Origin: JAJFFW01 sp038534195
Lineage (GTDB): Bacteria > Pseudomonadota > Alphaproteobacteria > Caulobacterales > Parvularculaceae
Length of the DNA stretch: 64,000 nucleotides
Assembly (NCBI GenBank): GCA_038534195.1
Contig: JBCAXE010000011.1
Span: forward strand, 1 to 64,000
Direction of reading: 5' to 3'
Numbering within the stretch: the stretch's first letter is position 1; every line of letters begins with the position of its first letter. This document shows, piece by piece, positions 7,717 to 16,356 of this stretch. The notes beneath the pieces are model-generated. The model worked only from the letters and a program-made list of their open reading frames with translations. It did no database searches and was not told the origin of the DNA. Both the position numbers and the translations under genes were made by a program.

Positions 7717-9380
7717 GGTATGGTGTTCGCGTAGAGGGTTAGCGTGACTTTATCACCCTTTGAGTAATTGAGACCCGTCACGACCGCAACGGCTTCGACC
7801 GCGAATTCATTTTCCGCCGCCGCCGCCAGAAAGGCGTCTTCGCGCCGCTGTTCCACAAAAGCGGCGTGGTCTTGCGCTGCAGCGAGGTGCTTGGCGGCGC
7901 CGTCGGCGTCGGTGAGCACGGTTTGCGTCCCAAGCAGGAAGACTGCCGAGGGCTCATGATAGCCGACGAGAGCGACCGGCGGCGCGCCTTGCGCGCGCGG
8001 ATGACGCTCGGCCGCCTCAAGGGCGTGCGAAAGGTTTCGGGACACCTGCAGAGCATCGAGCCCGGGGAGGGTCGCGGTCAGCAAAATTACGCCGACGAGG
8101 CTCCCGGCGCTCGCCGCGATGACGGCGCTATTAACCGGAACGGCGCGCCAGAGGTGCAAGGCGGCGAGGGCGGCCAGCGCAAAAATCGCGGCGGCGCCGA
8201 TGAGGGAGACAAAGCTTGGCCCCTCTGCATAGAGAAACGGGAGCGCGGCAACGATACCCGCGGCCAATCCGCCGATCGCCAGATAAAGGGCGGCGCCAAT
8301 TTTACGCAGGGCGCCGTATTTGTGCTGAAGGGCCACCGCGCCGCGCGCCGCCATGATCGCGAGCGCCGGATAAAGCGGCAGTGTGTAATGCGGGAGTTTC
8401 GTGATCGACAATTCGAAGACAATCCAGCTCGGCGCGAGCCACGCCAACAGGAAGAAGCTTGGCCAGGCGCGGCGCGTGCGCCAGCTATGAAAAAGGCCGG
8501 TGATCATCAACCCCGCTGCCGGCCAGAACAAGAGCGGCGTCAGCAAGAGATGGACGCCCGGCGGCGCGGCGTGACTTTCCTGACCGGCGCCGACCTTGCC
8601 GAGCATGTCTCCGCCGATGGCGTCGGTGAAAAAAGCGCCGCCGGTCTCAAGGCCGATCAGGATCGCCCATGGCGCCACAATAAACGCAAGGATCGCGGCG
8701 CCAATAATTGGCCGGAGCACGCGTGTCCATGCGAGGCTGCGTTCGCGTGCGCTCAGGGCGGCGATCGTCAGGAAGCTCACCATCGGCGCAATCGGTCCTT
8801 TGATCAGTATACCGACGCCGAGACCGATCCAGAACAGAACGGACCAACGCCATCCGCGAAGATGGTCGCGGTTTCCGTGAACGGTCGCTGCGTAAAGATG
8901 GATCAAGGCGGTCTGCGCGGCGCAGACGCAGGCGAGCAACATTGCGTCCGTTTTGGCGATGGCGGCCTCGCCGATGGCGACCGGCGCCGCCGCCAACAAA
9001 AGCGCCGCCAGCAATCCGACCTCCTCGCCGTAAAGGCGCCTGCCGGCGGCGTAGGTCAACATCACGGCGAGGACAACGCCCAGCGCGGAAGGCAAGCGAT
9101 AGGCCCAGATCTCACGCGCCTCGACGCTGGAGAAAGCCGAGACGCTCGCCGCCTGCATCCAGTGAATGCCCACCGGTTTTTTATTGCGGGCCGCGTCCTG
9201 AAAACGAATATTGACGAAGTCGCCTGTCTCCAGCATCTGAGCCGTCGCCTGCGCAAAGCGCGCCTCGTCGCGATCAAGCGGCGGTAATGTCCAGACGCCG
9301 GCGAAGGCGGTTACGAGCGCAAACGCCAGAACAACGAGACGGCGGCGCTGTAACGGCAGAGAGAGCAACTTTTCCAGCAC
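7713..9380 (-). CDS. Family 39-type membrane glycosyltransferase (ArnT-like)
   Basis: A membrane protein of about 555 residues. The first periplasmic loop reads L-P-P-L-D-R-D-E-A-R-F-A, the ArnT/PMT catalytic D-E motif, followed by K-K-P-V-G-I-H-W, and there are ten to twelve hydrophobic helices. The open frame runs up to 9530, but the extra residues are polar, low in complexity and would overlap the divergent glycosyltransferase gene; the GTG at 9380 leads straight into the first membrane helix and is preferred. It is coupled to the downstream paralogue by an ATGA overlap. The pair presumably uses polyprenyl-phosphate sugars, perhaps made by the adjacent GT2 enzyme. Confidence 0.8.
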   Translation of the reverse strand: MLEKLLSLPLQRRRLVVLAFALVTAFAGVWTLPPLDRDEARFAQATAQMLETGDFVNIRFQDAARNKKPVGIHWMQAASVSAFSSVEAREIWAYRLPSALGVVLAVMLTYAAGRRLYGEEVGLLAALLLAAAPVAIGEAAIAKTDAMLLACVCAAQTALIHLYAATVHGNRDHLRGWRWSVLFWIGLGVGILIKGPIAPMVSFLTIAALSARERSLAWTRVLRPIIGAAILAFIVAPWAILIGLETGGAFFTDAIGGDMLGKVGAGQESHAAPPGVHLLLTPLLFWPAAGLMITGLFHSWRTRRAWPSFFLLAWLAPSWIVFELSITKLPHYTLPLYPALAIMAARGAVALQHKYGALRKIGAALYLAIGGLAAGIVAALPFLYAEGPSFVSLIGAAAIFALAALAALHLWRAVPVNSAVIAASAGSLVGVILLTATLPGLDALQVSRNLSHALEAAERHPRAQGAPPVALVGYHEPSAVFLLGTQTVLTDADGAAKHLAAAQDHAAFVEQRREDAFLAAAAENEFAVEAVAVVTGLNYSKGDKVTLTLYANTIP

Positions 9381-9528
9381 GTCAGCACGCCTTTGCGGAG
9401 ATCGGTCAGGGGAGGGTTCTCCACCATTCTGCGCATTGAATAGCAAGGCAATCCCCTGTCGGCGCCTTCCTTTGTCTTTTGCAGCGGTTTCTGCGATCAA
9501 GCGGCGACACGGAAGGAATTGCGCCGCC

Positions 9529-10323
9529 ATGACGGACGATCTTCAGGAAAAGAACGCAGCGCCGCTCTTCGCAGCGCAGGAGGCGCACCCGCCGGGCCCG
9601 CTGCGCCTGAGCGTCGTGACGCCGATGTTCAATGAGGCGGGCGGCGCAGGCGCTCTTGTGCGCGAGATCGCGGCCGCGCTGGGCGATACTGACGACGTAG
9701 AGATTATCGCCGTCGACGATTGCTCGACCGACGCGACGCGCGACGAATTGCTGTCGGCGAAAAAGGCGATCCCAACCTTACGCGTCTTGCGCCACCATGC
9801 GAATGCGGGGCAGAGCCGGTCATTGCGCACCGGGGTTCTGGCGGCGCGCGCGCCGGTGATCGCAACGCTCGATGGGGACGGTCAGAACGATCCCGCTGAT
9901 ATCGCGGCATTGTGGGATGCGCTGACCCGCGCCGGCGCGCCCGCCCTCTTGGCGATGGTGGCGGGCGAACGCCAAAAGCGTCAGGACAGCGCGGCGAAAC
10001 GATGGGCGTCGCGGGCGGCCAACGGCATTCGCGCGCGAGCCTTGAATGACGGCGCCGCGGACACGGGCTGCGGGCTTAAGCTCTTTCACCGCGCCGCTTA
10101 TCTGCGTCTGCCTTATTTTGACCACATGCACCGCTACTTGCCGGCGCTGATGCGGCGCGAGGGCTTCCTTGTGGAGTATCAACCGGTCGGCCATCGCGCG
10201 CGCCTTCACGGAGCGTCAAAATACACCAATCTGGGGCGTCTTGCGGTGGCTTTTCGCGATATGCTGGGCGTTATGTGGCTAAATGACCGCGCCCGCTCGC
10301 CAATTGATATTTCAGAGCTTTAG
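9529..10323 (+). CDS. Family 2 glycosyltransferase, polyprenyl-phosphate sugar synthase-like
   Basis: A 264-residue GT-A glycosyltransferase with S-V-V-T-P-M-F-N-E at its N terminus, A-V-D-D-C-S-T-D, H-A-N-A-G-Q-S and the L-D-G-D-G-Q-N-D-P metal site. This combination is typical of dolichol/undecaprenyl-phosphate mannose or glucose synthases (DPM1/ArnC type). No C-terminal membrane anchor is seen. ATG at 9529 has GGAAGGA 12 to 18 bases upstream. It diverges from the two ArnT-like genes, which would use its lipid-linked product if the inference is right. Confidence 0.85.
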   Translation: MTDDLQEKNAAPLFAAQEAHPPGPLRLSVVTPMFNEAGGAGALVREIAAALGDTDDVEIIAVDDCSTDATRDELLSAKKAIPTLRVLRHHANAGQSRSLRTGVLAARAPVIATLDGDGQNDPADIAALWDALTRAGAPALLAMVAGERQKRQDSAAKRWASRAANGIRARALNDGAADTGCGLKLFHRAAYLRLPYFDHMHRYLPALMRREGFLVEYQPVGHRARLHGASKYTNLGRLAVAFRDMLGVMWLNDRARSPIDISEL

Positions 10324-10417
10324 CTCCCGACGCGTTGTGATATGTTAGATATTGTGGGGCGCGCCGACGGATCAGTTTCCTCCGCGACGCCAGGGGATCA
10401 AAAAGGAGCGCTTGCTC

Positions 10418-10846
10418 ATGTTTCAGATGTTTCCATTATTGACGATCAGCCTGATCGTATACGCCGCTCTGACGTTCCTCGGCTTGACCTCGCCGGAAGG
10501 CTTGCCGTGGCATGAAGGTCTCGTCGTCCAACTGCCGATGTATTCCGGCGACACCTGGGGCGTCACCTGGGGCGACGCGTTCCTCGTGGGCAGCATGGGC
10601 CTCTTGTTCGTGGAACTCATCCGCGCCACTAAAACAGGCACGGCGTCGATTACTAATCACCTGTTGTCCTTTCTTTTGTTCATCGTGGCGCTCTTGATGT
10701 TCATTCTCGCGCCTGGCTTCGGCAACTCGCTGTTTTTCATCTTCATGACGATGACGTTCCTTGACCCGATGGCGGGTTTTGTCGTGACGACAGTCACCGC
10801 GCGGCGTGATCTTTCTGTGGCGGAAGGCGCGCTTGGCGCCGGTTAA
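10418..10846 (+). CDS. Small four-helix membrane protein of unknown function
   Basis: A 142-residue, strongly hydrophobic protein with helices at about 5-25, 50-68, 80-97 and 103-125 and a short charged tail. ATG at 10418 follows AAAAGGAG. The middle loop (S-G-D-T-W-G-V-T-W-G-D) and the compact four-helix layout are typical of uncharacterised alphaproteobacterial membrane proteins; I do not recognise a named family. It sits downstream of the GT2 gene but with a 95-base gap, so co-transcription is uncertain. Confidence 0.7.
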   Translation: MFQMFPLLTISLIVYAALTFLGLTSPEGLPWHEGLVVQLPMYSGDTWGVTWGDAFLVGSMGLLFVELIRATKTGTASITNHLLSFLLFIVALLMFILAPGFGNSLFFIFMTMTFLDPMAGFVVTTVTARRDLSVAEGALGAG

Positions 10847-11215
10847 TTGTTACGCTGACAAATCAATCACGCGCACGGGCGCTGGCGTCATAAGGCGTTG
10901 AGCCCTGCCGTATGCTTGCTCGGCGGCGCGCGCTGCGATGCGGCGATCATTGCAGTAAAAAACCTTCGGTCGTCTGATCGGCGTAAGCCTTATGGCTTTC
11001 GCGAGCGCAGGCGCAGTTTTCTGGACCGCGCCTGTCTTCGCCGGCGTTATTGCGCGCCTGTCGCATTTTCGCACAGCGGGAAGGTTAACAATTGGTTTCA
11101 CACGAAGGTCCGCGCAAGATTCTTGCCGTAATAATCCCGCACAAGCTTCGATCAAATTAGCTGTCGTTTTAATTTTATTTACGGCTAAGCGCCTAATGTG
11201 GGCGGGTAATCACAG
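10847..11215. other. Gene-free interval before the GGDEF-EAL gene
   Basis: About 370 bases without a convincing gene. A minus-strand frame here encodes Arg/Ala-rich sequence with no motif or ribosome site. The last 70 bases are AT-rich (TTTTAATTTTATTTA at 11166-11180) and probably hold the promoter of the gene that follows. Confidence 0.5.
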
Positions 11216-13006
11216 TTGAGTATCGATATGGCGGAACACGCCGACACGTTGTTTCAAAAGCCCTCTGGAAACGCCGATATGCGCCCTACGCAGAACGAGG
11301 AAGCCGCCGCGCCCATGGGCGTCGATATGGGCCGCGAGACGCCGGCCGTTGGCGCGGCTGCGGAGCCGCAAGCGGAAGGCGTTTTGCAGACGCTGTTTGA
11401 ATATAATCCGTCAACCGATGAATTTAGCTGGTCGGATATCGCCTCCGCCCGCCGGTTGATCGGCGCCGCCTACACGGGCGCGACCATGGAGCGGTGCGTC
11501 TTTGAAAAACGTATTGTCAGCTCGGTGGGCGAAGATCGCGGGCGCGCGCTCAACGGCGAGTTGGAAAGCTATGTCTGCGAATATCAGCTACAGCGCGACA
11601 ATGGCGTCGCGCATTGGGTTGAAGAACGCGGCGGCTGGATCGGCGGCGGCGAGGACCGGCGTTTGATCAGCGTCATCCGGTCGATTGAAAACCAGAAGCA
11701 GCGCGAGGAACGCCTTTCCTGGCTCGCCAGCAATGACGAACTCACCGGCCTCCTCAATCGGACGACGTTGCGCGCTAATGTCGACGCTTGGATGGAAAAG
11801 CAACGCCAGAACGGTCGCCGCGGCGCTTACCTCCTGGCGGGCATTGACGATCTCGGCGCCATCAACGCCGATTTCGGATTTGATGTTGCGGATGTGGTCA
11901 TCATCGAAATCGCCGAGCGTTTGAAACGCGTCCTTGGACCGGACGATCTCATTGGGCGCGTCGCCGGCACCAAATTCGGCATTCTTATCACAGATGCTGA
12001 TGCGGCTGACGTGCGCGAGACATGTATCCAGCTTCTCAATGCGGTGCGTGAAAGCGTCGTTGAGACGAAGCGCGGCGGCGTCGCCTGTTCGATTTGTCTC
12101 GGCGCGGTCGATCTGCCTGACGATGCGGACGCATCCCAGAAAGCCATGACCCGCGCAGAGGCCGCGCTCGATCAGGCCAAGCGTCTCGGCGCTTCAAGCT
12201 GGTCGCGCTTCAGCGAAAAGACCGATCAGGTGAGCCTGCGCCGCCGTAACAGCCATATGTCGGATGTTATTCTAACAGCGCTTAACGAACGCCGGGTGCG
12301 CATGGCGTTCCAGCCGATTGTCAGTGATCTCGGCGAAGCGCCCACGAAGTATGAATGCCTGATCCGCATGCGCGCTGAAGACGGCCGCGAGGTTCCAGCG
12401 CCGGAGTTTATTCCGGTTGCTGAGCGCCTTGGTCTTGTTCATCTCCTTGACCGGCGCGTTCTCGAATTAGCGACAAATACGCTTGCGGTCTGCCCGAATA
12501 TTCATCTTGCGGTGAACGTCTCCATGGAGACGGTGAAGGACGCTGTATGGGCGGAAGGGTATCTCTCGCACATGCGCGCCAACAAGGCGCTGGCGCGGCG
12601 CATCACGGTCGAACTAACGGAAACCCAGGTGATCGACGCCATCGACGCTTCAATTGAGTTCGTCGCGGAGATCAAATCGCTCGGCGCATCGTTCGCGATT
12701 GATGATTTCGGCGCGGGCTACACCTCGTTCCGCAATCTGAAAGCACTCGACATTGATATTTTGAAAATCGACGGCTCGTTCGTCACCGGCGTTTCCGGCT
12801 CGCGCGAAAACCAGTTATTCGTGCGCACGCTTCTCGATCTCGCCCGCAATTTCGGCATGAAGACGGTCGCTGAATGGGTCGATAATGAAGCCGACGCGAT
12901 GCTTCTGAAGGGCCTCGGCGTTGACTTCCTGCAAGGCTATCTCCTCGGCAAACCGGAGATGAATCCCGCCTGGCTGCCAGACGGCGCGCCCAACGACCCG
13001 CGCTAG
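11216..13006 (+). CDS. GGDEF-EAL protein, probable cyclic-di-GMP phosphodiesterase
   Basis: A 596-residue cytoplasmic signalling protein. Residues 55-165 look PAS-like (D-E-F-S-W-S and a PAC-like end), 170-335 form a GGDEF domain, and 350-585 an EAL domain. The GGDEF signature is A-G-T-K-F at 250-254, so cyclase activity is unlikely. The EAL domain keeps the metal and catalytic residues: E380 (E-C-L-I-R), N434, E466, D496-D497 (D-D-F-G-A-G), K517, E553 and Q573 in L-Q-G-Y. It most likely hydrolyses cyclic di-GMP, with the degenerate GGDEF as a possible GTP sensor. Start is TTG 11216 or ATG 11228; the latter gives 592 residues. No membrane helix. Confidence 0.9.
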   Translation: MSIDMAEHADTLFQKPSGNADMRPTQNEEAAAPMGVDMGRETPAVGAAAEPQAEGVLQTLFEYNPSTDEFSWSDIASARRLIGAAYTGATMERCVFEKRIVSSVGEDRGRALNGELESYVCEYQLQRDNGVAHWVEERGGWIGGGEDRRLISVIRSIENQKQREERLSWLASNDELTGLLNRTTLRANVDAWMEKQRQNGRRGAYLLAGIDDLGAINADFGFDVADVVIIEIAERLKRVLGPDDLIGRVAGTKFGILITDADAADVRETCIQLLNAVRESVVETKRGGVACSICLGAVDLPDDADASQKAMTRAEAALDQAKRLGASSWSRFSEKTDQVSLRRRNSHMSDVILTALNERRVRMAFQPIVSDLGEAPTKYECLIRMRAEDGREVPAPEFIPVAERLGLVHLLDRRVLELATNTLAVCPNIHLAVNVSMETVKDAVWAEGYLSHMRANKALARRITVELTETQVIDAIDASIEFVAEIKSLGASFAIDDFGAGYTSFRNLKALDIDILKIDGSFVTGVSGSRENQLFVRTLLDLARNFGMKTVAEWVDNEADAMLLKGLGVDFLQGYLLGKPEMNPAWLPDGAPNDPR

Positions 13007-13089
13007 CCGGCCCTCACATCCTTGAAGCTGTTCTCAGCGCGCGCTGCGAACGCCTCGCGTGGAATCTCCTGCGGCCGGGCGGCGTGACC

Positions 13090-14052
13090 TCACCCCCGTG
13101 TTTTTGCCTTGCGCAATCTGAGCGCAGCCAACCCGAGCGGGAAGAGCAAGAACGCGGACGGGATCGGCACGGCGGTGAAGTTCACACTGAGCACCGGCGA
13201 AGCGCCCGGATTGGGCGAGGACAGGAAATGCAGGATGCCGCCGCCATTGCCGTCCGGGTCGCCGAAGCCGGCTTGCGCCACAGCGCAGGCCTCAGGACCG
13301 CCGAACATACACCGGCCTGATTCCGCGCCGACTGTTGTGCTGACGGCGACCGAAATCAGAAATTCCAGCGTCTTCGATTGGCCGGCCTCGAACACGCCGA
13401 GATCGACATCGGTCAATGACGTCTCGCCCCAGCGGTAAAAGAAATCATTATCGCTGACGAGGCCGAAATCGGTGAGCGAGATGTTGTCGAAGACCGCGCT
13501 CGGTCCGCCGGGCCCGACCATGATGTTCCCTGAAAAGAGCGTTTCGCCATCAAGCCGCGCCTCGAAGACCAATTCCGCCGTTTGACTAATATCGTCAGGG
13601 CCTGAAAGGAAGGTTGCGCAGGTTACGATATCAGGAAACACGCAAGTGTCGTCGTTGAAGTCGGCGAGAGCGACGCCGACGCCGCCGGCGTAGATCAGTG
13701 AGCTGAACGAGCTCCGCATGGCGAACGGTGAGTCATTTGTGATCACGACCGATGTTCGCGAAGAGACCTGCGCTTCCGCGTCGCCGGCGACGGCGGCGCC
13801 GCTGGCGAAGTCCACGGTGTCTGCGATGCCGTAGCCAGTCACGGCGGCGAAAGAGTCGCTGTCTCCTTCAGCGCCTGTGACGCCGTTGCTGATTTGCTCA
13901 ACGCCCCCGTCAGGAAAGCCTGGCCCGACTGTCAGTGTGTTGGCGCCGGCGCGTGCGGACGCGTCATAGCTAAATGTCGTAATCACGCTCGCCTGCGCTG
14001 GCGCGGCGAGCGCGCAAAAGAGCGCTCCGGCAATTAATGTAAGTTTTCTCAT
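13090..14052 (-). CDS. Exported protein with VPxP-CTERM-type sorting tail
   Basis: A protein of about 320 residues. It has a signal peptide (M-R-K-L-T-L-I-A-G-A-L-F-C), a Ser/Thr/Asp-rich beta-type body, and a C-terminal V-P-I-P-S-A-F followed by a hydrophobic helix and the basic end R-L-R-K-A-K-T-R-G. That tripartite tail matches the VPLPA/PEP-CTERM class recognised by exosortases, which move such proteins to the cell surface or matrix. Four cysteines in two local pairs may form disulfides. ATG at 14052 has AGGGGAAG upstream; another ATG five codons earlier is less well placed. No exosortase gene is in the window. Confidence 0.75.
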   Translation of the reverse strand: MRKLTLIAGALFCALAAPAQASVITTFSYDASARAGANTLTVGPGFPDGGVEQISNGVTGAEGDSDSFAAVTGYGIADTVDFASGAAVAGDAEAQVSSRTSVVITNDSPFAMRSSFSSLIYAGGVGVALADFNDDTCVFPDIVTCATFLSGPDDISQTAELVFEARLDGETLFSGNIMVGPGGPSAVFDNISLTDFGLVSDNDFFYRWGETSLTDVDLGVFEAGQSKTLEFLISVAVSTTVGAESGRCMFGGPEACAVAQAGFGDPDGNGGGILHFLSSPNPGASPVLSVNFTAVPIPSAFLLFPLGLAALRLRKAKTRG

Positions 14053-14100
14053 GGTTCTTCCCCTCACTTTTCCAATCTAAAAAACGAATCCATCCCTTGA

Positions 14101-16047
14101 TTAACCGCCCTCGCCAGGTCCGACGATGGCGATCCGAGCAAGCGCCTCGGTACACTGACGATCAATTTCCATTAGCCATGGGTCAGTCGCCGTTAGTTTC
14201 GCCGCCATTATCGCGAGCCCCGCTGAACATGCTTCCGCGGCTTTCTCGTGGTCTCCTGCTTGCGCCAGCACCAAGCCGCGATGGGCTTCCACATCCCCGA
14301 GATTCGGATCGCCGTTCGGATATGTGAGCCTGTAAATATTCTCGGCGCGATCGAGCAACGCCATCGCCTCCCCAGTTCCGCCCTCGCCGGCGTGCGCCAG
14401 CGCGAGGTACGTTCCAACAATTGCGACCTGATTATGATCCGCCCCCAACGTTGTCTCAAAACGCGACAGTGAGTCCTGCAGCGTTGAAACGGCGTCCCCA
14501 GTGCGGCCCATCCCCAGATAAGCGCGACCAAGCAATTGCCGGGCCGTCGCCTGATAGGGGTGGTTATCCTCTAGTATTCGTTGGTAAACGGATATCGCGT
14601 GCCGCATGCCATCTGCTGCAGCCGCGAAATTTTCAGCCTTGAAATCGGCGTAAGCGAGGTTGTGTTCAGCCACAGCCGTGCGCAAATGCGTCTCGCCGAA
14701 TTCATTGAAGAAGACTTCCCGCGCTGCGGAAAGCATGGCGCGGCCTTCAGCGGCCTGTCCCTGTTCGCTCAAAACGAGGCCGACCGCGGTCAACCGCATG
14801 CCTTCGCGGTTCGCCGGGCAGGCTGGCGCGCTTCTACATAGCGCCAGAGAAGTCCGGTAATGAGCGATCGCGGCGCCGAAGTCCTGACTATTGTAAGACC
14901 AGATGGCGCGCTGTTCATGAAAATCGCTGTCGAGGAGCGCGCGCGCCGGGTCTGCGCCGACCGGCGAGCTCGCGCTCAAAAGCCGGGCTTCAAGGTCGTC
15001 AAGCAGGGATTTCGATTGCGGTAACTCGCCAAGCCGCGTGAGGGCGTTCGCATAATCAAGCTTGGCCCGGATTTGGTCCTCCAGCGACGCAAACGGCCCG
15101 TTGGCGGCGTCCGCAAGGACCGGCGCTGCCTCTTTTAGGTCGCCAAGATTATAATAGATACCGCCGATCGCGTTTAGTATGCGCGCACGGACTACCGGTT
15201 TGTCGCCAAACTCGTCGTCAATCTTGTTCCGGCCGCGGTCAAGGATCGTCAGCGCGGTGATGGTTTTTGGATTTTCTGTTTGCGGGTTAGCGATTTCGAA
15301 AAGCGAAACCATATAATCGAGGGTTGCGGTGGCGGCGGCCGATTGTTGTTGGGCGACAAGACGTTGCGCGCGCGCTTCGTCGCGCTGATCGACGGCGACC
15401 CAGGTTAAGCCGGTCATCACGGCGGCGAGGGTGAAGGCGGCTGTTGTGACGACGCGGCGTCGAAAGGCGCGACGGCGATCGTCCCGTTTCACCAGAGCGT
15501 CAAGCCCTACGCCCAACATCGCCGCGGCGAGCTTTAATTTGGCGCCGCGTTTGCCGTCGGCGTCCTTGCGCGCATCAGCGGCCAGGGGCACGTCTTCGAG
15601 CGTATCGGTGACGTCGAGATTTTCATCCACCTCATAGAGAAGTGTTTTTGGAAAACATTCCTCATGCTCGCGGCCCGGCATGAAGGCGGCGCCGGGTTCG
15701 CCGTCGACGACCAGCGCCAATATTCTGGTTTTGTCTCTATGCTGCTTAAACCACGCAACTTCATGGTTGACCCATTTGGACTTCGCCGAATTCGGCGAGC
15801 AGACGACAATCAGAAAGTCTGACGCCGCCATCGCCGCTTCGATCGCGGCGCCGATGCCGTGGCCGGCGGCTTCTTCTTCGCGGTCCTTGAAAATCGGGTG
15901 CAGGCGCTGCGGCGCCGGTCCGAGGGCTGTTTCTTTTCCGACGAGATCGCGCGGCGTGCGATAGAGCTCAAGCGCGCGGTGGAGCCAACCCGCCCACTTT
16001 TTGTCCGCCCAGCTATAGCTGACGAAAGCCTTGTACTTGCGCGACAT
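14101..16047 (-). CDS. TIR domain protein with membrane helix and TPR-like C terminus
   Basis: A 648-residue protein. Residues 4-130 form a TIR-like domain beginning K-A-F-V-S-Y-S-W-A-D, with S-D-F-L-I-V-V-C-S-P-N-S-A-K-S-K-W and a Glu at 96 in the position of the catalytic glutamate of NAD-consuming bacterial TIR enzymes. A basic stretch (about 190-199) precedes one membrane helix (200-219). The remaining 430 residues are helical with repeated Leu/Ala patterns (G-G-I-Y-Y-N-L-G-D-L-K-E-A, L-G-R-A-Y-L-G-M-G-R) typical of tetratricopeptide repeats. The TIR part should face the cytoplasm and the TPRs the periplasm. Role (signalling or defence) is open; no partner gene is adjacent. Confidence 0.82.
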   Translation of the reverse strand: MSRKYKAFVSYSWADKKWAGWLHRALELYRTPRDLVGKETALGPAPQRLHPIFKDREEEAAGHGIGAAIEAAMAASDFLIVVCSPNSAKSKWVNHEVAWFKQHRDKTRILALVVDGEPGAAFMPGREHEECFPKTLLYEVDENLDVTDTLEDVPLAADARKDADGKRGAKLKLAAAMLGVGLDALVKRDDRRRAFRRRVVTTAAFTLAAVMTGLTWVAVDQRDEARAQRLVAQQQSAAATATLDYMVSLFEIANPQTENPKTITALTILDRGRNKIDDEFGDKPVVRARILNAIGGIYYNLGDLKEAAPVLADAANGPFASLEDQIRAKLDYANALTRLGELPQSKSLLDDLEARLLSASSPVGADPARALLDSDFHEQRAIWSYNSQDFGAAIAHYRTSLALCRSAPACPANREGMRLTAVGLVLSEQGQAAEGRAMLSAAREVFFNEFGETHLRTAVAEHNLAYADFKAENFAAAADGMRHAISVYQRILEDNHPYQATARQLLGRAYLGMGRTGDAVSTLQDSLSRFETTLGADHNQVAIVGTYLALAHAGEGGTGEAMALLDRAENIYRLTYPNGDPNLGDVEAHRGLVLAQAGDHEKAAEACSAGLAIMAAKLTATDPWLMEIDRQCTEALARIAIVGPGEGG

Positions 16048-16173
16048 CTCTCCCCCTCGTCGCGACCGTCGCCCGTTCTTCGCTGCGCCCTTTGTTTTTT
16101 GAGCACCGTCAGGCCGCGACCAACCTCGGTTAATATAGCAACTTTAGCGCACCGGGTCATCTTGAAACGCACG

Positions 16174-16184
16174 CTGCGCTGCAA
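16174..16184. promoter_or_regulatory. Candidate PhaR box, imperfect
   Basis: CTGC-GCT-GCAA, seven of eight arm positions matching the CTGC-N3-4-GCAG pattern known for PhaR of Paracoccus-type systems. It lies about 130 bases upstream of the TIR-TPR start. Weak alone; supported by a perfect neighbour at 16294. Confidence 0.35.
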
Positions 16185-16293
16185 TGCCGGAATTATGCGC
16201 CGCGCCGCCCGCGCCAGAACGCTGAATAAGACTGATTTTACTGAGCTATTTTTCGTTGATTCGCGGGCTGGATAATTATTCTCCCAGATCGTG

Positions 16294-16308
16294 CGCTGCG
16301 TTGCAGCG
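16294..16308. promoter_or_regulatory. Candidate PhaR box, perfect palindrome
   Basis: CGCTGC-GTT-GCAGCG, a perfect 6-bp-arm palindrome containing CTGC-N3-GCAG. It lies just downstream of phaR and about 250 bases upstream of the TIR-TPR gene. There is no T-run next to it, so it does not look like a terminator. Confidence 0.5.
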
Positions 16309-16356
16309 GTTCACCCCTTCCAACGCAAGCCGTCTGATAGCGGATTTCTAACGCCG

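Larger units (their letters stand above)
16048..16356. other. Intergenic region upstream of the TIR-TPR gene
   Basis: 309 bases between the start of the TIR-TPR gene and the end of phaR. It contains the two CTGC-N3-GCA(G/A) sites listed separately and an AT-rich block (GATAATTATT at 16271-16280). I see no gene; a 26-codon plus-strand frame starting at 16196 has no ribosome site. Confidence 0.5.

Noticed and set aside
7866..9287. 473-residue plus-strand frame opposite the ArnT-like gene
   Set aside because: Arg/Gly/Asp-rich, no hydrophobic core or motif; a shadow of the GC-rich membrane protein gene on the other strand.
10850..11155. 101-residue minus-strand frame in the interval before the GGDEF-EAL gene
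   Set aside because: Arg/Ala-rich, no ribosome site, no motif, and its far end lies next to a probable promoter.
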